46,560 bases of DNA from a candidate division TM6 bacterium GW2011_GWF2_30_66 (lineage in GTDB: Bacteria; Babelota; Babeliae; Babelales; Vermiphilaceae), in NCBI GenBank assembly GCA_000989195.1, contig LBOA01000003.1:1-46560 (forward strand), in the 5' to 3' direction. A program made the translations under genes and the position numbers. Each line of letters starts with the position of its first letter. The stretch's first letter is position 1. This document shows, in pieces, positions 1-9,037 of the stretch. Below the pieces are notes generated by a model that searched no databases, had not been told where the DNA came from, and saw only the letters and a list, made by a program, of their open reading frames with translations.

Positions 1-2172
1 TATGCTACTATCTAGTAATAGATAAATATATGGATTGTTTGATTTTAATTGATCTAAATTTTCAGCTTTTTTAAGTAAATAAATAAGAACGTTTTGATTA
101 TAACCCTGTAAAGCTGTGCCTGTACTTAGCAAGTCAAGTTGGTCACTGGTAAGGGCAAATTTATCAACAAAGCTTGGGTCAAATCCTGTAATATCATAAG
201 TTATATTTTGCTGTTGTTGATCTGGATTTTGATCAAGAACTTGTTGGGCAACTTTAGCTTGTTCGCCTAATACTTTTTCGAGCAAAATATCGCTATAAGT
301 TGTGTTTTCTGTTGTAGCATTTTCTTGTACTTTTTCTGCATATTGGGTGGTTGCTGTATTTAAGTTGTTTTGATTAGATTGTTTTATTTGATTTTGTTTT
401 TCCTGTTTTTCTTGTTGTTCTTTATTTGCTTTTTCTTGTTTTGCTTGATTTGCACGATTAAAAATACCTTTGACGCGCTCCAATTCTTTTTCTTGGGCGC
501 TTAGTTCTGCAGTTTTATAAGCAGATTGTTTTATCACGCCATCGATATTTTTATCTGTTTTTAGCGCCATATCAATATATTGTTCATTTTGATTAAGCTT
601 GCTTTCTGAATCGCGTATTGCTCTTTCGATAGATTCTACAACGAATTTTTGCTCTGCTTCAGAAAGCTTAGCTAATTCTTTGTCAGATTTGCTATGAATA
701 TTTTTTCCATCTACTTTGTTTACATATTCTTCTGCGATACGATCCAAAAGATTTTGTAAATTGCAGTTTAAATCACCATTTATAAAGGCCCGTATAAAGT
801 CTTGCTCCGAGCCGTATAATATTTGTCTATCTTTTGTTCTGAATTTATATGGCGTTAAATTGTTTGATTTAGTATCACCAAATCTATGTTTATCATAATA
901 TTCATCTGAGTCGAAATGATCTTTTGGTAATACTTCAAGTGTTGGTTGTTTGCCATTAGTCCAGGTTCTAAATTTTCTTCCTAGCTTTTTACCTAAATTA
1001 AATAAAGATCCAGAATCAGTTGAAATGCCATAGTTGTTGTTGCCAAGTCTTGCTTGACCAGAATTTAGAGTTAATTTCGTAGAATTACTATTTTGGTTAG
1101 AATCATAGTCTCCATTGGTAGTCCTGCGATTATAAAGTGTTGGCGAGTTTTTTGCTTTTTCTATTTCTTCTTTGCTGCATTTGTCAAAATTAGTTTGTGG
1201 AACTAGACCTTGCTTTGGTTTCTTTGATTCAGTTTTATTAGTTTCAGTATTTTTAACTGGAGCTGGACTCTGGTTGTTTGTTTCAGAGGTATTTGGTTGA
1301 GGGTTAGTGTTTTTGCTTGGAGTGGCATTAGGAGTAGGTTCTTTTTCAAAAATATTAGATGACCAGTCTTTGTTATATGTTTGATTACTATTTGTGCAGG
1401 TCGGAACTAATACTGCAATTTTGCCAAGAAAGCTAATAGTACCTTTTCTTCCATCGCTTAGGAAAACAATACTTCCATTTTTTATACCATCAGAACAATT
1501 TGCAAGCGAAAAGGTTGGTGTGCTCCAAGAATTGTTTGTAATATCTTCAAAATTGTTTATGGTAATTTTGTTGAGAATAATCCCTTTAGTATTTCCATTG
1601 TTAAATGTGGACAAGATAGAAGTATTTGATTCTGGGCCAAAATAATGAGTAATTGTTGTATTGTTAACTGTTTCACTATAACTTTTAAGTTGATTATTTT
1701 GAGCAAGTTTCTCAAGGGTGGCTCTTAGATTAATATCTGTATCAAAATTTCTAAAGTCATAAAAATTTGTCAAAGACTTTGAGGTATTTTGATTTTTGCT
1801 TGAATATGGGACAAAAAAGCTGCTGCTAGAAGTTGATGACCCTTCAGATTGTTTGCCATTAAACGTTCTAGTTTCTTTTTTAGAATCAGTATTATTTACA
1901 TCTTTTATTAAAGATTTGATTTTTACAGTGAATTCGGTTATTGAATCTTGCTTTGTAATGTTTGAAAGGGTGTTTGTGTTTAAGATAGGGGTGTGCTTTG
2001 TTATAGTTTTTTGTATATTATTAGCTTCGTTAGATGAATTTACGGTTTTAAGTACTTCAAGAACCGTGTTTACTAATTTTTTCGTATCAGTTTTATGTTT
2101 ATACTTATGCATTCCAAAAATGTTTGATGAAATTAAAATTAACATATAAATAGTTATTTTTTTGTTATACAT
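1..2172 (-). CDS. Large secreted protein of unknown function, C-terminus beyond window
   Basis: An open frame of 724 codons without a stop runs from ATG at 2172 to the left edge, so the gene is partial. The start has a GGAG ribosome site (AATGGAGAATATC before ATG). The N-terminus is a typical signal peptide, with a hydrophobic stretch ending NIFGM, so export is predicted. Residues 30-350 are Ser/Thr/Asn-rich and contain several Cys. Residues 300-350 are low-complexity Asn/Pro/Lys. Residues about 548-605 are Gln/Glu/Lys-rich and look like a coiled coil. I recognise no catalytic motif or family. It follows the 1791-aa protease-like/AAA+ gene on the same strand after 77 bases, so the two may be co-transcribed and exported together. 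The coding frame is clear; the function is unknown. Confidence 0.85.
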   Translation of the reverse strand, partial: MYNKKITIYMLILISSNIFGMHKYKHKTDTKKLVNTVLEVLKTVNSSNEANNIQKTITKHTPILNTNTLSNITKQDSITEFTVKIKSLIKDVNNTDSKKETRTFNGKQSEGSSTSSSSFFVPYSSKNQNTSKSLTNFYDFRNFDTDINLRATLEKLAQNNQLKSYSETVNNTTITHYFGPESNTSILSTFNNGNTKGIILNKITINNFEDITNNSWSTPTFSLANCSDGIKNGSIVFLSDGRKGTISFLGKIAVLVPTCTNSNQTYNKDWSSNIFEKEPTPNATPSKNTNPQPNTSETNNQSPAPVKNTETNKTESKKPKQGLVPQTNFDKCSKEEIEKAKNSPTLYNRRTTNGDYDSNQNSNSTKLTLNSGQARLGNNNYGISTDSGSLFNLGKKLGRKFRTWTNGKQPTLEVLPKDHFDSDEYYDKHRFGDTKSNNLTPYKFRTKDRQILYGSEQDFIRAFINGDLNCNLQNLLDRIAEEYVNKVDGKNIHSKSDKELAKLSEAEQKFVVESIERAIRDSESKLNQNEQYIDMALKTDKNIDGVIKQSAYKTAELSAQEKELERVKGIFNRANQAKQEKANKEQQEKQEKQNQIKQSNQNNLNTATTQYAEKVQENATTENTTYSDILLEKVLGEQAKVAQQVLDQNPDQQQQNITYDITGFDPSFVDKFALTSDQLDLLSTGTALQGYNQNVLIYLLKKAENLDQLKSNNPYIYLLLDSSI

Positions 2173-2186
2173 GATATTCTCCATTT

Positions 2187-2228
2187 GAGATTGGTTGAAT
2201 AGCTTTTAAATATTATTCAACCAGTCTC
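2187..2228 (-). other. Intercistronic hairpin between the two giant secreted genes
   Basis: Fourteen-base arms at 2187-2200 and 2215-2228 pair with a single C/A mismatch around a 14-base loop. No T run follows on the minus strand, so this is not a standard intrinsic terminator. It ends about 15 bases before the start codon of the downstream gene and could act as an mRNA processing or stability element, or reduce downstream expression. The pairing is seen; the role is inferred. Confidence 0.45.
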
Positions 2229-2249
2229 TGATATTAAAAATTTAAACAA

Positions 2250-5200
2250 TTATTTATTTTTTCCAAATATTTTACAACCTAAGGCAGTAAGTGTGGCGCC
2301 AGCGCTTATTAATTTATCCCAATTATCACCACACCATTCACAACCCTTGCCAAAACATCTCTTAGTTTTATTCCATGCCCCTTTAACTTCCTTTTCTTTC
2401 TTTGGTTCGTTAAGTTTACCTTCAATATAGCCAGGTACTGATGAAACCCCAGCATCTAACAATCTATCAACTTTATTGCCAACAAATTTAACGGCTTTAT
2501 TTTCAATTATTGGTTTCCACCAAGGATTGTCTTCATCTATGATTGTTTTTACGACTTTTAGCTCTGGATCAAATTCTTGTCTCGATAAGCTTGGTTTGAA
2601 GTTTTTACCTTTGATTTCTTTTTCATCATACTTTCTTTTGGCTTTTCTGCTTGATCTGTCCATTAAGATTTTTATTTTTCGCAAAGAAAATTTATCTGTT
2701 TTTTTAGCAATATAATCTACGCTTAGAGATTCCACAAGATTTATATTTTTACTTTGTATTAAGTTATTTATAGCTTGTCTTCTGGCATTTAAGTCAGGTA
2801 AAGGGATTTCAATTTCTTCGCCAAGCCTATCTTTAAATCTTTTTTCGATTAAATCTCGTTCATTAGTTGTCCAAACGAAGAAAAAGTTTGGATTTCCTAA
2901 ATATGTGTCTAATAATAGTCCAAGTCCGATATCAATATTCATTTCGTTTGTATTGCTTTCCCTTTTTCTTGTTAGGGCATCAGCTTCTTCTATAACAATA
3001 ACATAACGTTTATTTTCTTTAGAGAGTCCTAGAAGAATTTCTCTTAGATTAGTTATTGCTGAATTTTCAAATGTGTTTGCAAGCAAGGCTGAAGGTATAA
3101 CAATAACTTCGCGGTCAGTTTTTTCGCCTATTAAGACTCCAATTGTAGATTTTCCTGTGCCGTTTGGACCATATAAAAGTATTGTTTGCGGTTGGTCATC
3201 TGAATTTGGATCTTTTTTATAGTCACTTATTAAGTCTTTAATTACTTGTGGACAATTATTGAATGCTATTTCTTTGAGATCCCTTTTTAGTTTTGGTCTT
3301 ATTATTAAGCCATCAAAATTATTAGAAGGTTCGGCAGTTAGTTTTGCTGGTGTAGGTCCTTTTGGTTCAAGTTCTGTAGTATTTTCTTTAGATTTAAGAT
3401 CAGCTTTTTTTAATTTTGTTTCATGTTCTTTTTTAAATCTTTTTTCTTCTGCTTCTGTATAATCTTTTGTGCTTTTTTTAACTTTTTTTTCATATTCTTG
3501 ATCATTATATCCTAATAATTTGCATATATATGCCTTTGTATAGTCTTTTTCTATTCCAGAATCATTACTAGAATCCAAGGTAAACCATACATATTCATTT
3601 TCACCAGTTTTTACAACTACAAGTGAGATATAATGTCCTGGTATAAGTATTACGTACCCATGAGAGAATCCAATATTTTTTTTTGGTAAAGATCCAATTA
3701 AATCTTTTTTTGTTGCATCAATAAATTCATCTATAAAGCTTTCTGCATAACCAGGGAGAATATCGATATCTTTAATTTTAAATAGTTTATTGTTTATAGG
3801 AGAACAAAAATTTATAAAGTCATTTAAAGGGTTTGCGTCAACCCATACTGGTGCTCCGTCATCAATATCAAAATCAAACTTTCCTATAAATATTCTTTCT
3901 TCTACTGGGATGGCTTTTCTATTTTCATCTAAAATCCGAGCCTTCGTTTTATCATTGGTTTTATAAGTGGTCTTTGTAGCGCCATGCATTTCTCTAAAAA
4001 AAGATCTAATTTTTGGATTTTCTGAATCATCTGAAAGATCATTTAAATCATTCAACATATCAACGCCTTTTAAATAAATTCCCTGATCATTGTCAAAAGC
4101 TGTTTTTAGGCAATGTGCATTGTATAGTGCTCTCGGGCCACAAGAGTTTTGTCTTTGCTGTGCGACTCTCAACTGATAAACTGTATTTGTTATTTTTTGA
4201 CCATTTTCTGGTGTAACTTCTAGTAAATTTACGCCTTCCATCAAAATATTTTTTGAGCTTGCAAAATCAAGGACCTGATTAACTCTTTCTTTAGCGGTCA
4301 TTTTAGTTGTTACACTGTTTGCAGTTGAATTAGTATTTGAACTGTCTTTTATTGTAGTATCAGAACTTTGATTTTTTGGTTCTTTATTTACATTTTTAAC
4401 TTTAGGCTTGTCATAATTATTCTGGTTTCGATTCCTTTTATTATCTTCTTTTTCACTTTCTTCAATTGCATTTAGTAGTTTCGGTGGAAAAGATAGTATA
4501 TTTAATCCTTTAAGTATTGGAGTCATATTTTTTTTATAAAATTCATTTCTGCATATTTCAAAATCTTTTTGTTTTATTAGGTAGTCACAAAGGCATTGAT
4601 TTCTAGAAAATAAGACTTGATCATTTATATGGTTGTTATATCCATTAGCATCGGAAATTAAACAGGTAATTTCTTTGTCTTGTTTTGTTATTCCTATGAC
4701 ATACCAATTATTACTAAATCGTTCTTTTGAAAAAAATAATTTTTGTTCTTTTTCGCTTAATTCGCACTTAGACTCTTGTTCAAGTTGAATTATTCCAATG
4801 CGAAGTAGGACATTTAAGTCATTTGTGCTAATAATAAAAGTATGAGAATAGTTTCCTAAATTTTTAAAGTTATCAATTATACTTTTTTTTATACTATCAG
4901 TTAAATCTGTTGCATCATCGATAACTGTTATTTTTTTAGATAAGCCTAATTTTGATATTTCATTTTTTATTTTTTTCTTTTGTTCGTAAATAGAAGTGTT
5001 AGAGTCTTTTTCTGTTTCTGATCGCATATATTTTTGTAATTTATTATATTGAATTTCAATATTATTTATAGCATCAAGAGGCCAGGTTTCATTATTCTCA
5101 AGAAATTCATTAATTAAAATAGCATTACTTATAGCTAAATAATGACTAAAAAAATCAGTAAATTCGCATTTTTTTGAATTTTGAGATTTATCTGATTTAT

Positions 5201-7625
5201 AAAATAATTTTAAAAAAGCTGTATTTAATTGTACGAAATTTATGTCATCAATATTTTTATGATTTTTTATATATGGCAAAAATATTGAATTATCAATAAA
5301 GTGTATTTTATTTTTATCTTCTTTTTTGATTGATTCGGTATTTTTAACTTCTTCTTGTTTATTCGCTTTTGGCTGCTCATTTGTTTTTTTAGCATCAATA
5401 TTTTCTGTTTCATTATTTACTGTTGATTCAGGATTGTCCTTTTTGCATCTTGTTGATATTGTAAAATTTATTGGAAATTTTGTTATGAATTCAGTAGCAA
5501 TAGGATTTTCATGCTTATGTCCTATGTATTTTGTTATTACTTTGCCATCTTTATATTCAGAAACATAATCTTCATGATAGACATTTGTGCAGGTGTTACG
5601 TTGCTGCTGAGTTTTAAGTTCAACCTTTTCCTGCATGTTTTCTACAGGTTGCATTGATGAACTTTCTTTTACATCTTTTGAATTTTTAACTACTTGAAAA
5701 TAATCATCTGATTTAGTATATTTTTTTTCGGATTTAATGCTTGGCTCTTTATTTTGTTCGTGTTTGTTTTGGGGTTCTGATTTTTGAAGTGAATCGTTTT
5801 TTATAACATCTCTCATTGTTGATTCATCGTCAGATTGGCCGATTTTTTTATTTTCAGTAGTTCTTATTTCTACTTTTGGTATTTCTATTTTTCCGGTTTT
5901 TACATCTCTAATTGTTGGTTCATCGTCAGATGGGTCGACTTTTTTATTCTCAGTAGCTTTTTCTTTATTTGAATTATTTTCTTCTTCTTGTTTATCAATT
6001 TTTGGGTATTCACTTGTTTGAGTAGTATTAAGATTCTCTGCTTCATTTTTGTTAGTGTTTGCTATATTTTTTAGATTGTTTATTTTTGAGTTAAATTTTG
6101 CGTTAAAAATTCTTTTTCCTTCTATTTGTGCATTACGTCTAAGTCTTGGTCCAAGTATTTCACGAATCGAATTTAACAAACCATAAGCAATAAGGTCATT
6201 TCGGTCAATATTAATTAAGTCTTCTGATTGACTCGCCCCTGGAGTAGTGTCAATAATAAAACATTTTCTTTTGCGGTCTTTTTTTGTTATAGCGATAACA
6301 TACCAGTGGTTTTCTATGCTATTTTTTAATTCATTAAAGCTGTTATTGTCTATTTTTTGATTTGTGATTTTTTCTATGCTTTCTTTTTCTCTATCAAGTA
6401 TGCCTTCATTTAGTATTTCTGCTGTGTTAACAATAAATATGTGGTGGCAGTCTTTAGAGTTTTTAAATTTTTTAAATATAGCTGGAAAATTGTTTTCAAT
6501 GTTTTCGAATTGAAATATTGAGTTTACAACCGTTATATGTTCTTCTAATTCAGCTTTTCTAATTCTATGTTGAATATCTTCACTATTCAAAAAGCTTGTT
6601 TTTTCACCATTTTTGATACTTGTTTCAAGATTTTTTTTAGCTTGAATCTTGTTATTTATTAATTTTATCCAGCCGTTTTTCATTATGTTTTCATTGTCGG
6701 TAAAGAAGTTATATATAAATTTGGCATTTATAAAAGCTAAATTTCCAGCTTTAGGGCTGTCAGTGGTTTTTATTTTTTCATTTATTTCAGAATTGATTTC
6801 TGTATCGTTATGATCTACAGTTTTTAGTAAAATAAATTCTAGGAGTCCTCCCCCGTGGCGTTGAATTATATTTTCAGAGATATCTAATTCGATATCTTTT
6901 TTAATTTGGTCTTTTATTTCTTCTTTTTTTGATTCTGTATTTATATTTTCATTGCTTTCTATATAAAATTTGTCATTAGCTCTTTTTTCCCATTTTCCAA
7001 TAATACGTCCATTAGAGTCTCTAAAAGTTTTGTCATCATTTAAGATATTAGTAGCCTTATTAAAATTATTATATATAGAGTAAACGCCAGTTTTTCTGAG
7101 CATCTCCCATGTGCCTATTAATGAATCATCATAAGAGTCGTGCATTAATCCAAGTGGACTAAATTTTAAAATGCAATTGTTTATTTTTTCAATATTATTA
7201 TCATCTTGGTTTTTAGTTTTAGGTTCTTCAGAGTTGATTTTAATGTTTTTTAAATTTTTTTCTTTTGCTTTTTTATCGATTTTTTTTGTTGTTTGAGTGA
7301 TATCTTTTAGAAGAGTTGTTTGTTCTTTTGTTGTATTTACAGATTTTTTTGGAATTGTAGTTTTTTTTAATGTGCTTGAAATCTTTGGTTTTGCTTTTGA
7401 GAGATTCTTTTTTGGATGTACATCTGTTTGTTTTTTAGAAGTACCGGTTGGTTTATTTTCTGTAGTTTTCGATTGTTTTTTTACAGGTTTTAAATTTTTT
7501 TTGCTACTCTGGTTTGTTAATTTTTTTTCATTCTCTTTTTTCATGCAAAATACAGTATTTGTTATGCCAAAATTTAATGAAACGACGAAAATTATAAATA
7601 TTTTTTTAAAATTAAACGAAAACAT
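2250..7625 (-). CDS. Secreted giant with three papain-like-fold modules (two apparently dead) and a C-terminal AAA+ ATPase
   Basis: 1791 aa, ATG preceded by AAAGGG. A signal peptide (residues 1-28, ending TVFCM) is followed by a Lys/Thr/Ser-rich linker to about 140. Module 1 (about 280-465), module 2 (about 810-1000) and module 3 (about 1145-1360) share a helix pattern xxLAxxNA and a later strand pattern [HN]WYVI[AG]IxK or HYISLVVVK, followed by Asp. Module 3 has NSCGPRALYNA with C1162, a Gln at -6, H1331 and D1351: a clan CA Cys-His-Asp order. At the equivalent places module 1 has A293/H440/D459 and module 2 has S827/N973/D992. The AAA+ domain has Walker A GPNGTGKST (1486-1494), Walker B VIVIEEAD (1542-1549), sensor-1-like N1588 and a candidate Arg finger at R1596. 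The C-terminal tail holds four Cys and a hydrophobic segment. Peptidase or deubiquitinase-like activity is inferred. An AAA+ domain on an exported protein suggests action where ATP exists, such as a host cytosol. Confidence 0.85.
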   Translation of the reverse strand: MFSFNFKKIFIIFVVSLNFGITNTVFCMKKENEKKLTNQSSKKNLKPVKKQSKTTENKPTGTSKKQTDVHPKKNLSKAKPKISSTLKKTTIPKKSVNTTKEQTTLLKDITQTTKKIDKKAKEKNLKNIKINSEEPKTKNQDDNNIEKINNCILKFSPLGLMHDSYDDSLIGTWEMLRKTGVYSIYNNFNKATNILNDDKTFRDSNGRIIGKWEKRANDKFYIESNENINTESKKEEIKDQIKKDIELDISENIIQRHGGGLLEFILLKTVDHNDTEINSEINEKIKTTDSPKAGNLAFINAKFIYNFFTDNENIMKNGWIKLINNKIQAKKNLETSIKNGEKTSFLNSEDIQHRIRKAELEEHITVVNSIFQFENIENNFPAIFKKFKNSKDCHHIFIVNTAEILNEGILDREKESIEKITNQKIDNNSFNELKNSIENHWYVIAITKKDRKRKCFIIDTTPGASQSEDLINIDRNDLIAYGLLNSIREILGPRLRRNAQIEGKRIFNAKFNSKINNLKNIANTNKNEAENLNTTQTSEYPKIDKQEEENNSNKEKATENKKVDPSDDEPTIRDVKTGKIEIPKVEIRTTENKKIGQSDDESTMRDVIKNDSLQKSEPQNKHEQNKEPSIKSEKKYTKSDDYFQVVKNSKDVKESSSMQPVENMQEKVELKTQQQRNTCTNVYHEDYVSEYKDGKVITKYIGHKHENPIATEFITKFPINFTISTRCKKDNPESTVNNETENIDAKKTNEQPKANKQEEVKNTESIKKEDKNKIHFIDNSIFLPYIKNHKNIDDINFVQLNTAFLKLFYKSDKSQNSKKCEFTDFFSHYLAISNAILINEFLENNETWPLDAINNIEIQYNKLQKYMRSETEKDSNTSIYEQKKKIKNEISKLGLSKKITVIDDATDLTDSIKKSIIDNFKNLGNYSHTFIISTNDLNVLLRIGIIQLEQESKCELSEKEQKLFFSKERFSNNWYVIGITKQDKEITCLISDANGYNNHINDQVLFSRNQCLCDYLIKQKDFEICRNEFYKKNMTPILKGLNILSFPPKLLNAIEESEKEDNKRNRNQNNYDKPKVKNVNKEPKNQSSDTTIKDSSNTNSTANSVTTKMTAKERVNQVLDFASSKNILMEGVNLLEVTPENGQKITNTVYQLRVAQQRQNSCGPRALYNAHCLKTAFDNDQGIYLKGVDMLNDLNDLSDDSENPKIRSFFREMHGATKTTYKTNDKTKARILDENRKAIPVEERIFIGKFDFDIDDGAPVWVDANPLNDFINFCSPINNKLFKIKDIDILPGYAESFIDEFIDATKKDLIGSLPKKNIGFSHGYVILIPGHYISLVVVKTGENEYVWFTLDSSNDSGIEKDYTKAYICKLLGYNDQEYEKKVKKSTKDYTEAEEKRFKKEHETKLKKADLKSKENTTELEPKGPTPAKLTAEPSNNFDGLIIRPKLKRDLKEIAFNNCPQVIKDLISDYKKDPNSDDQPQTILLYGPNGTGKSTIGVLIGEKTDREVIVIPSALLANTFENSAITNLREILLGLSKENKRYVIVIEEADALTRKRESNTNEMNIDIGLGLLLDTYLGNPNFFFVWTTNERDLIEKRFKDRLGEEIEIPLPDLNARRQAINNLIQSKNINLVESLSVDYIAKKTDKFSLRKIKILMDRSSRKAKRKYDEKEIKGKNFKPSLSRQEFDPELKVVKTIIDEDNPWWKPIIENKAVKFVGNKVDRLLDAGVSSVPGYIEGKLNEPKKEKEVKGAWNKTKRCFGKGCEWCGDNWDKLISAGATLTALGCKIFGKNK

Positions 7626-8042
7626 TGTAACCCTTTCTGGGCAAGTTAAAAATTACCTGGAAAGATTCCAAGTAATTGAATTATTAAAAATTGACTATAT
7701 TCCTAAAGACTTATGCTTTTCGCAATAGTCTATTTAATTATATTTGTCACGAATAAAACCTTCATTTTATAAAAAGATTTTAAAACCCCATTTTTCTACT
7801 TGTTTTATCAGCTTAACAAGCAAAAACCAATTTGTCAAATAGAAATTGATAAATTTTTTAACATTGCCAACTTAATCAATTTGCAATATAAAGACTGCTC
7901 GTTTTAATTCGACTATCTAATGGTTATTTTGAGTGGTTTTATTACAAATAGAAATGTTGATGTTGGGTTGGTATACTATTTTCTCATATAAACTTTAATA
8001 AAAATATAAATTTCATGTATTAAAAACATGCTTTGCATGTAA

Positions 8043-8087
8043 CCCTTCGATATGCTGCTAAGGCAGCTACTCAGGGCGAGCGGGGGG
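8043..8087 (+). repeat. Dispersed palindromic repeat, CCCTTCG...CTCAGGGCGAGCGGGG type, copy 1
   Basis: The copy begins CCCTTCGATA, has an internal hairpin (GCTGC, TAAG, GCAGC) and ends ACTCAGGGCGAGCGGGG. Its GC content stands out sharply from the flanks. Related copies are at 13628-13654, 13756-13782, 22147-22172, 22211-22231 and 31729-31767. Confidence 0.75.
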
Positions 8088-8251
8088 TCAATGCTTTCTA
8101 AGATTTTTTACTTATAGAAGATGTTATTTAGTAGTAATAGCGTTTTTTATGCACAAATGATATTATATTTGATCTTTAGGTGTTTTTTGAGCTAAAAAGA
8201 TTGTTTTTGTAGGGTTTTTTGATTGTTTATTTGTTTTAAATATGACCAGTA

Positions 8252-8280
8252 TTGTAACTTTTTATTTTTTTTGATATACT
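8252..8280 (+). promoter_or_regulatory. Sigma70-type promoter for the ankyrin gene
   Basis: TTGTAA (8252-8257) and TATACT (8275-8280) are separated by exactly 17 bases. Transcription should begin near 8287, leaving a leader of about 150 bases before the ankyrin gene at 8439. Confidence 0.6.
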
Positions 8281-8289
8281 CTTATTAGC

Positions 8290-8376
8290 ATGTCGAAATT
8301 TTTCAAATGCTTGAATATTTTAAAGAATGGAGTATCTTTAATGCCGAAAGCATTAAGATGTCGCGGTCAACTATAG
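8290..8376 (+). other. Small ORF (28 aa) at the start of the ankyrin-gene leader
   Basis: ATG at 8290 opens a frame of 28 codons ending TAG at 8376. The predicted peptide starts MSKFFKCLNILK and is basic. The ATG lies 9 bases after the -10 box, so the message could be almost leaderless for this ORF. The segment includes a small hairpin (AATGC, CGAAA, GCATT). It could be a leader peptide, a small protein or chance; nothing beyond position supports coding. Confidence 0.2.
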
Positions 8377-8438
8377 ATTAATGAAAGCTTTTTTATATAA
8401 AATTTTGATTTAAATATTTTAATTAGAAATGGATTATT

Positions 8439-8990
8439 ATGATGAACTTAAAAAATATTAGCTTAAAAGCTTTTTTGTTATTTGCTAGCTCTTTGTTAGC
8501 GACAAATAACTTGTGTTTTTGTACAAATGGGCAAAATTTAAGACAAGTAGCTTCTAAAATTTCATATTTTAGCTGCGCTGTATTAAATGGTTATGTAAGC
8601 AAAGTAAAAGAGTTTATTGCTTCTGGTGCAGATGTAACAGAAATAAATAATACCACAACTTCAAGTACTAGTCTTATTTATGACGCATTGTTTATAAAGG
8701 ATGAAAATTTTAGAAATAAGATTGTTGACATGCTTTTAAAAGAAGTTGTTAAAGATAGGTATAAAGAAGTAAGGGAAGATTATTTAAACAGAACAAATTA
8801 TCGCAACAAGTCTGAAAAACCTACAACTGCATTGGAAAAGTCGTTTAGTTTAGGTTATTTTGATATAGCCGAAAAGCTTATTGAAGCTGGTGCTAATTGT
8901 GATGATTCTGATGACTGTGAACTCAATATTTTTTGTAGCAAAGTTATGCTTGATTTTATGAAGAAGAAAGCTGCGGGACAAAATTCTTAG
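8439..8990 (+). CDS. Secreted ankyrin-repeat protein
   Basis: 183 aa with an N-terminal signal peptide (hydrophobic core LLFASSLLA, likely cleaved near TNNLCFCTNG). Two ankyrin-like units are readable: residues about 46-75 (AVLNGYVSKVKEFIASGADV) and about 128-155 (LGYFDIAEKLIEAGANCDD), with a degenerate, partly charged stretch between them. Ankyrin repeats mediate protein-protein contacts; exported ankyrin proteins are common in intracellular bacteria, where they bind host proteins. The start could be either of two adjacent ATGs (8439 or 8442). The gene stands alone, with its own promoter at 8252-8280 and a long leader. The ankyrin call is good; the target is unknown. Confidence 0.75.
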   Translation: MMNLKNISLKAFLLFASSLLATNNLCFCTNGQNLRQVASKISYFSCAVLNGYVSKVKEFIASGADVTEINNTTTSSTSLIYDALFIKDENFRNKIVDMLLKEVVKDRYKEVREDYLNRTNYRNKSEKPTTALEKSFSLGYFDIAEKLIEAGANCDDSDDCELNIFCSKVMLDFMKKKAAGQNS

Positions 8991-9037
8991 AAAGAATAAA
9001 TAATAATAAACTATAATTTTTTATAAAATTTCAAGAG

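Larger units (their letters stand above)
7626..8438. other. Long intergenic region between divergent secreted-protein genes
   Basis: This stretch of 813 bases holds no convincing long gene. For the leftward giant gene there are two weak promoter candidates on the minus strand: TTGACA at 7838-7833 with TAAGCT at 7815-7810 (17-base spacer), and a lone TATAAT at 7742-7737. A small perfect hairpin (ACATGC, TTT, GCATGT) lies near 8030. One copy of the dispersed CCCTTCG repeat sits at 8043-8087. The promoter of the ankyrin gene and a 28-codon ORF lie between 8252 and 8376. The remainder is plain AT-rich DNA. Confidence 0.5.

Noticed and set aside
4000-4200. Ulp1/SENP (clan CE) protease assignment for module 3 of the giant protein.
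   Set aside because: The HY...DSS and SCG pieces look similar, but the order here is Cys then His then Asp, which is the clan CA (papain/C39-like) order, not His-Asp-Cys.
7297-7728. A 143-codon plus-strand frame opposite the start of the giant secreted gene.
   Set aside because: It is a Phe/Val-rich mirror of the Lys-rich linker and signal peptide on the other strand, with no ribosome site.
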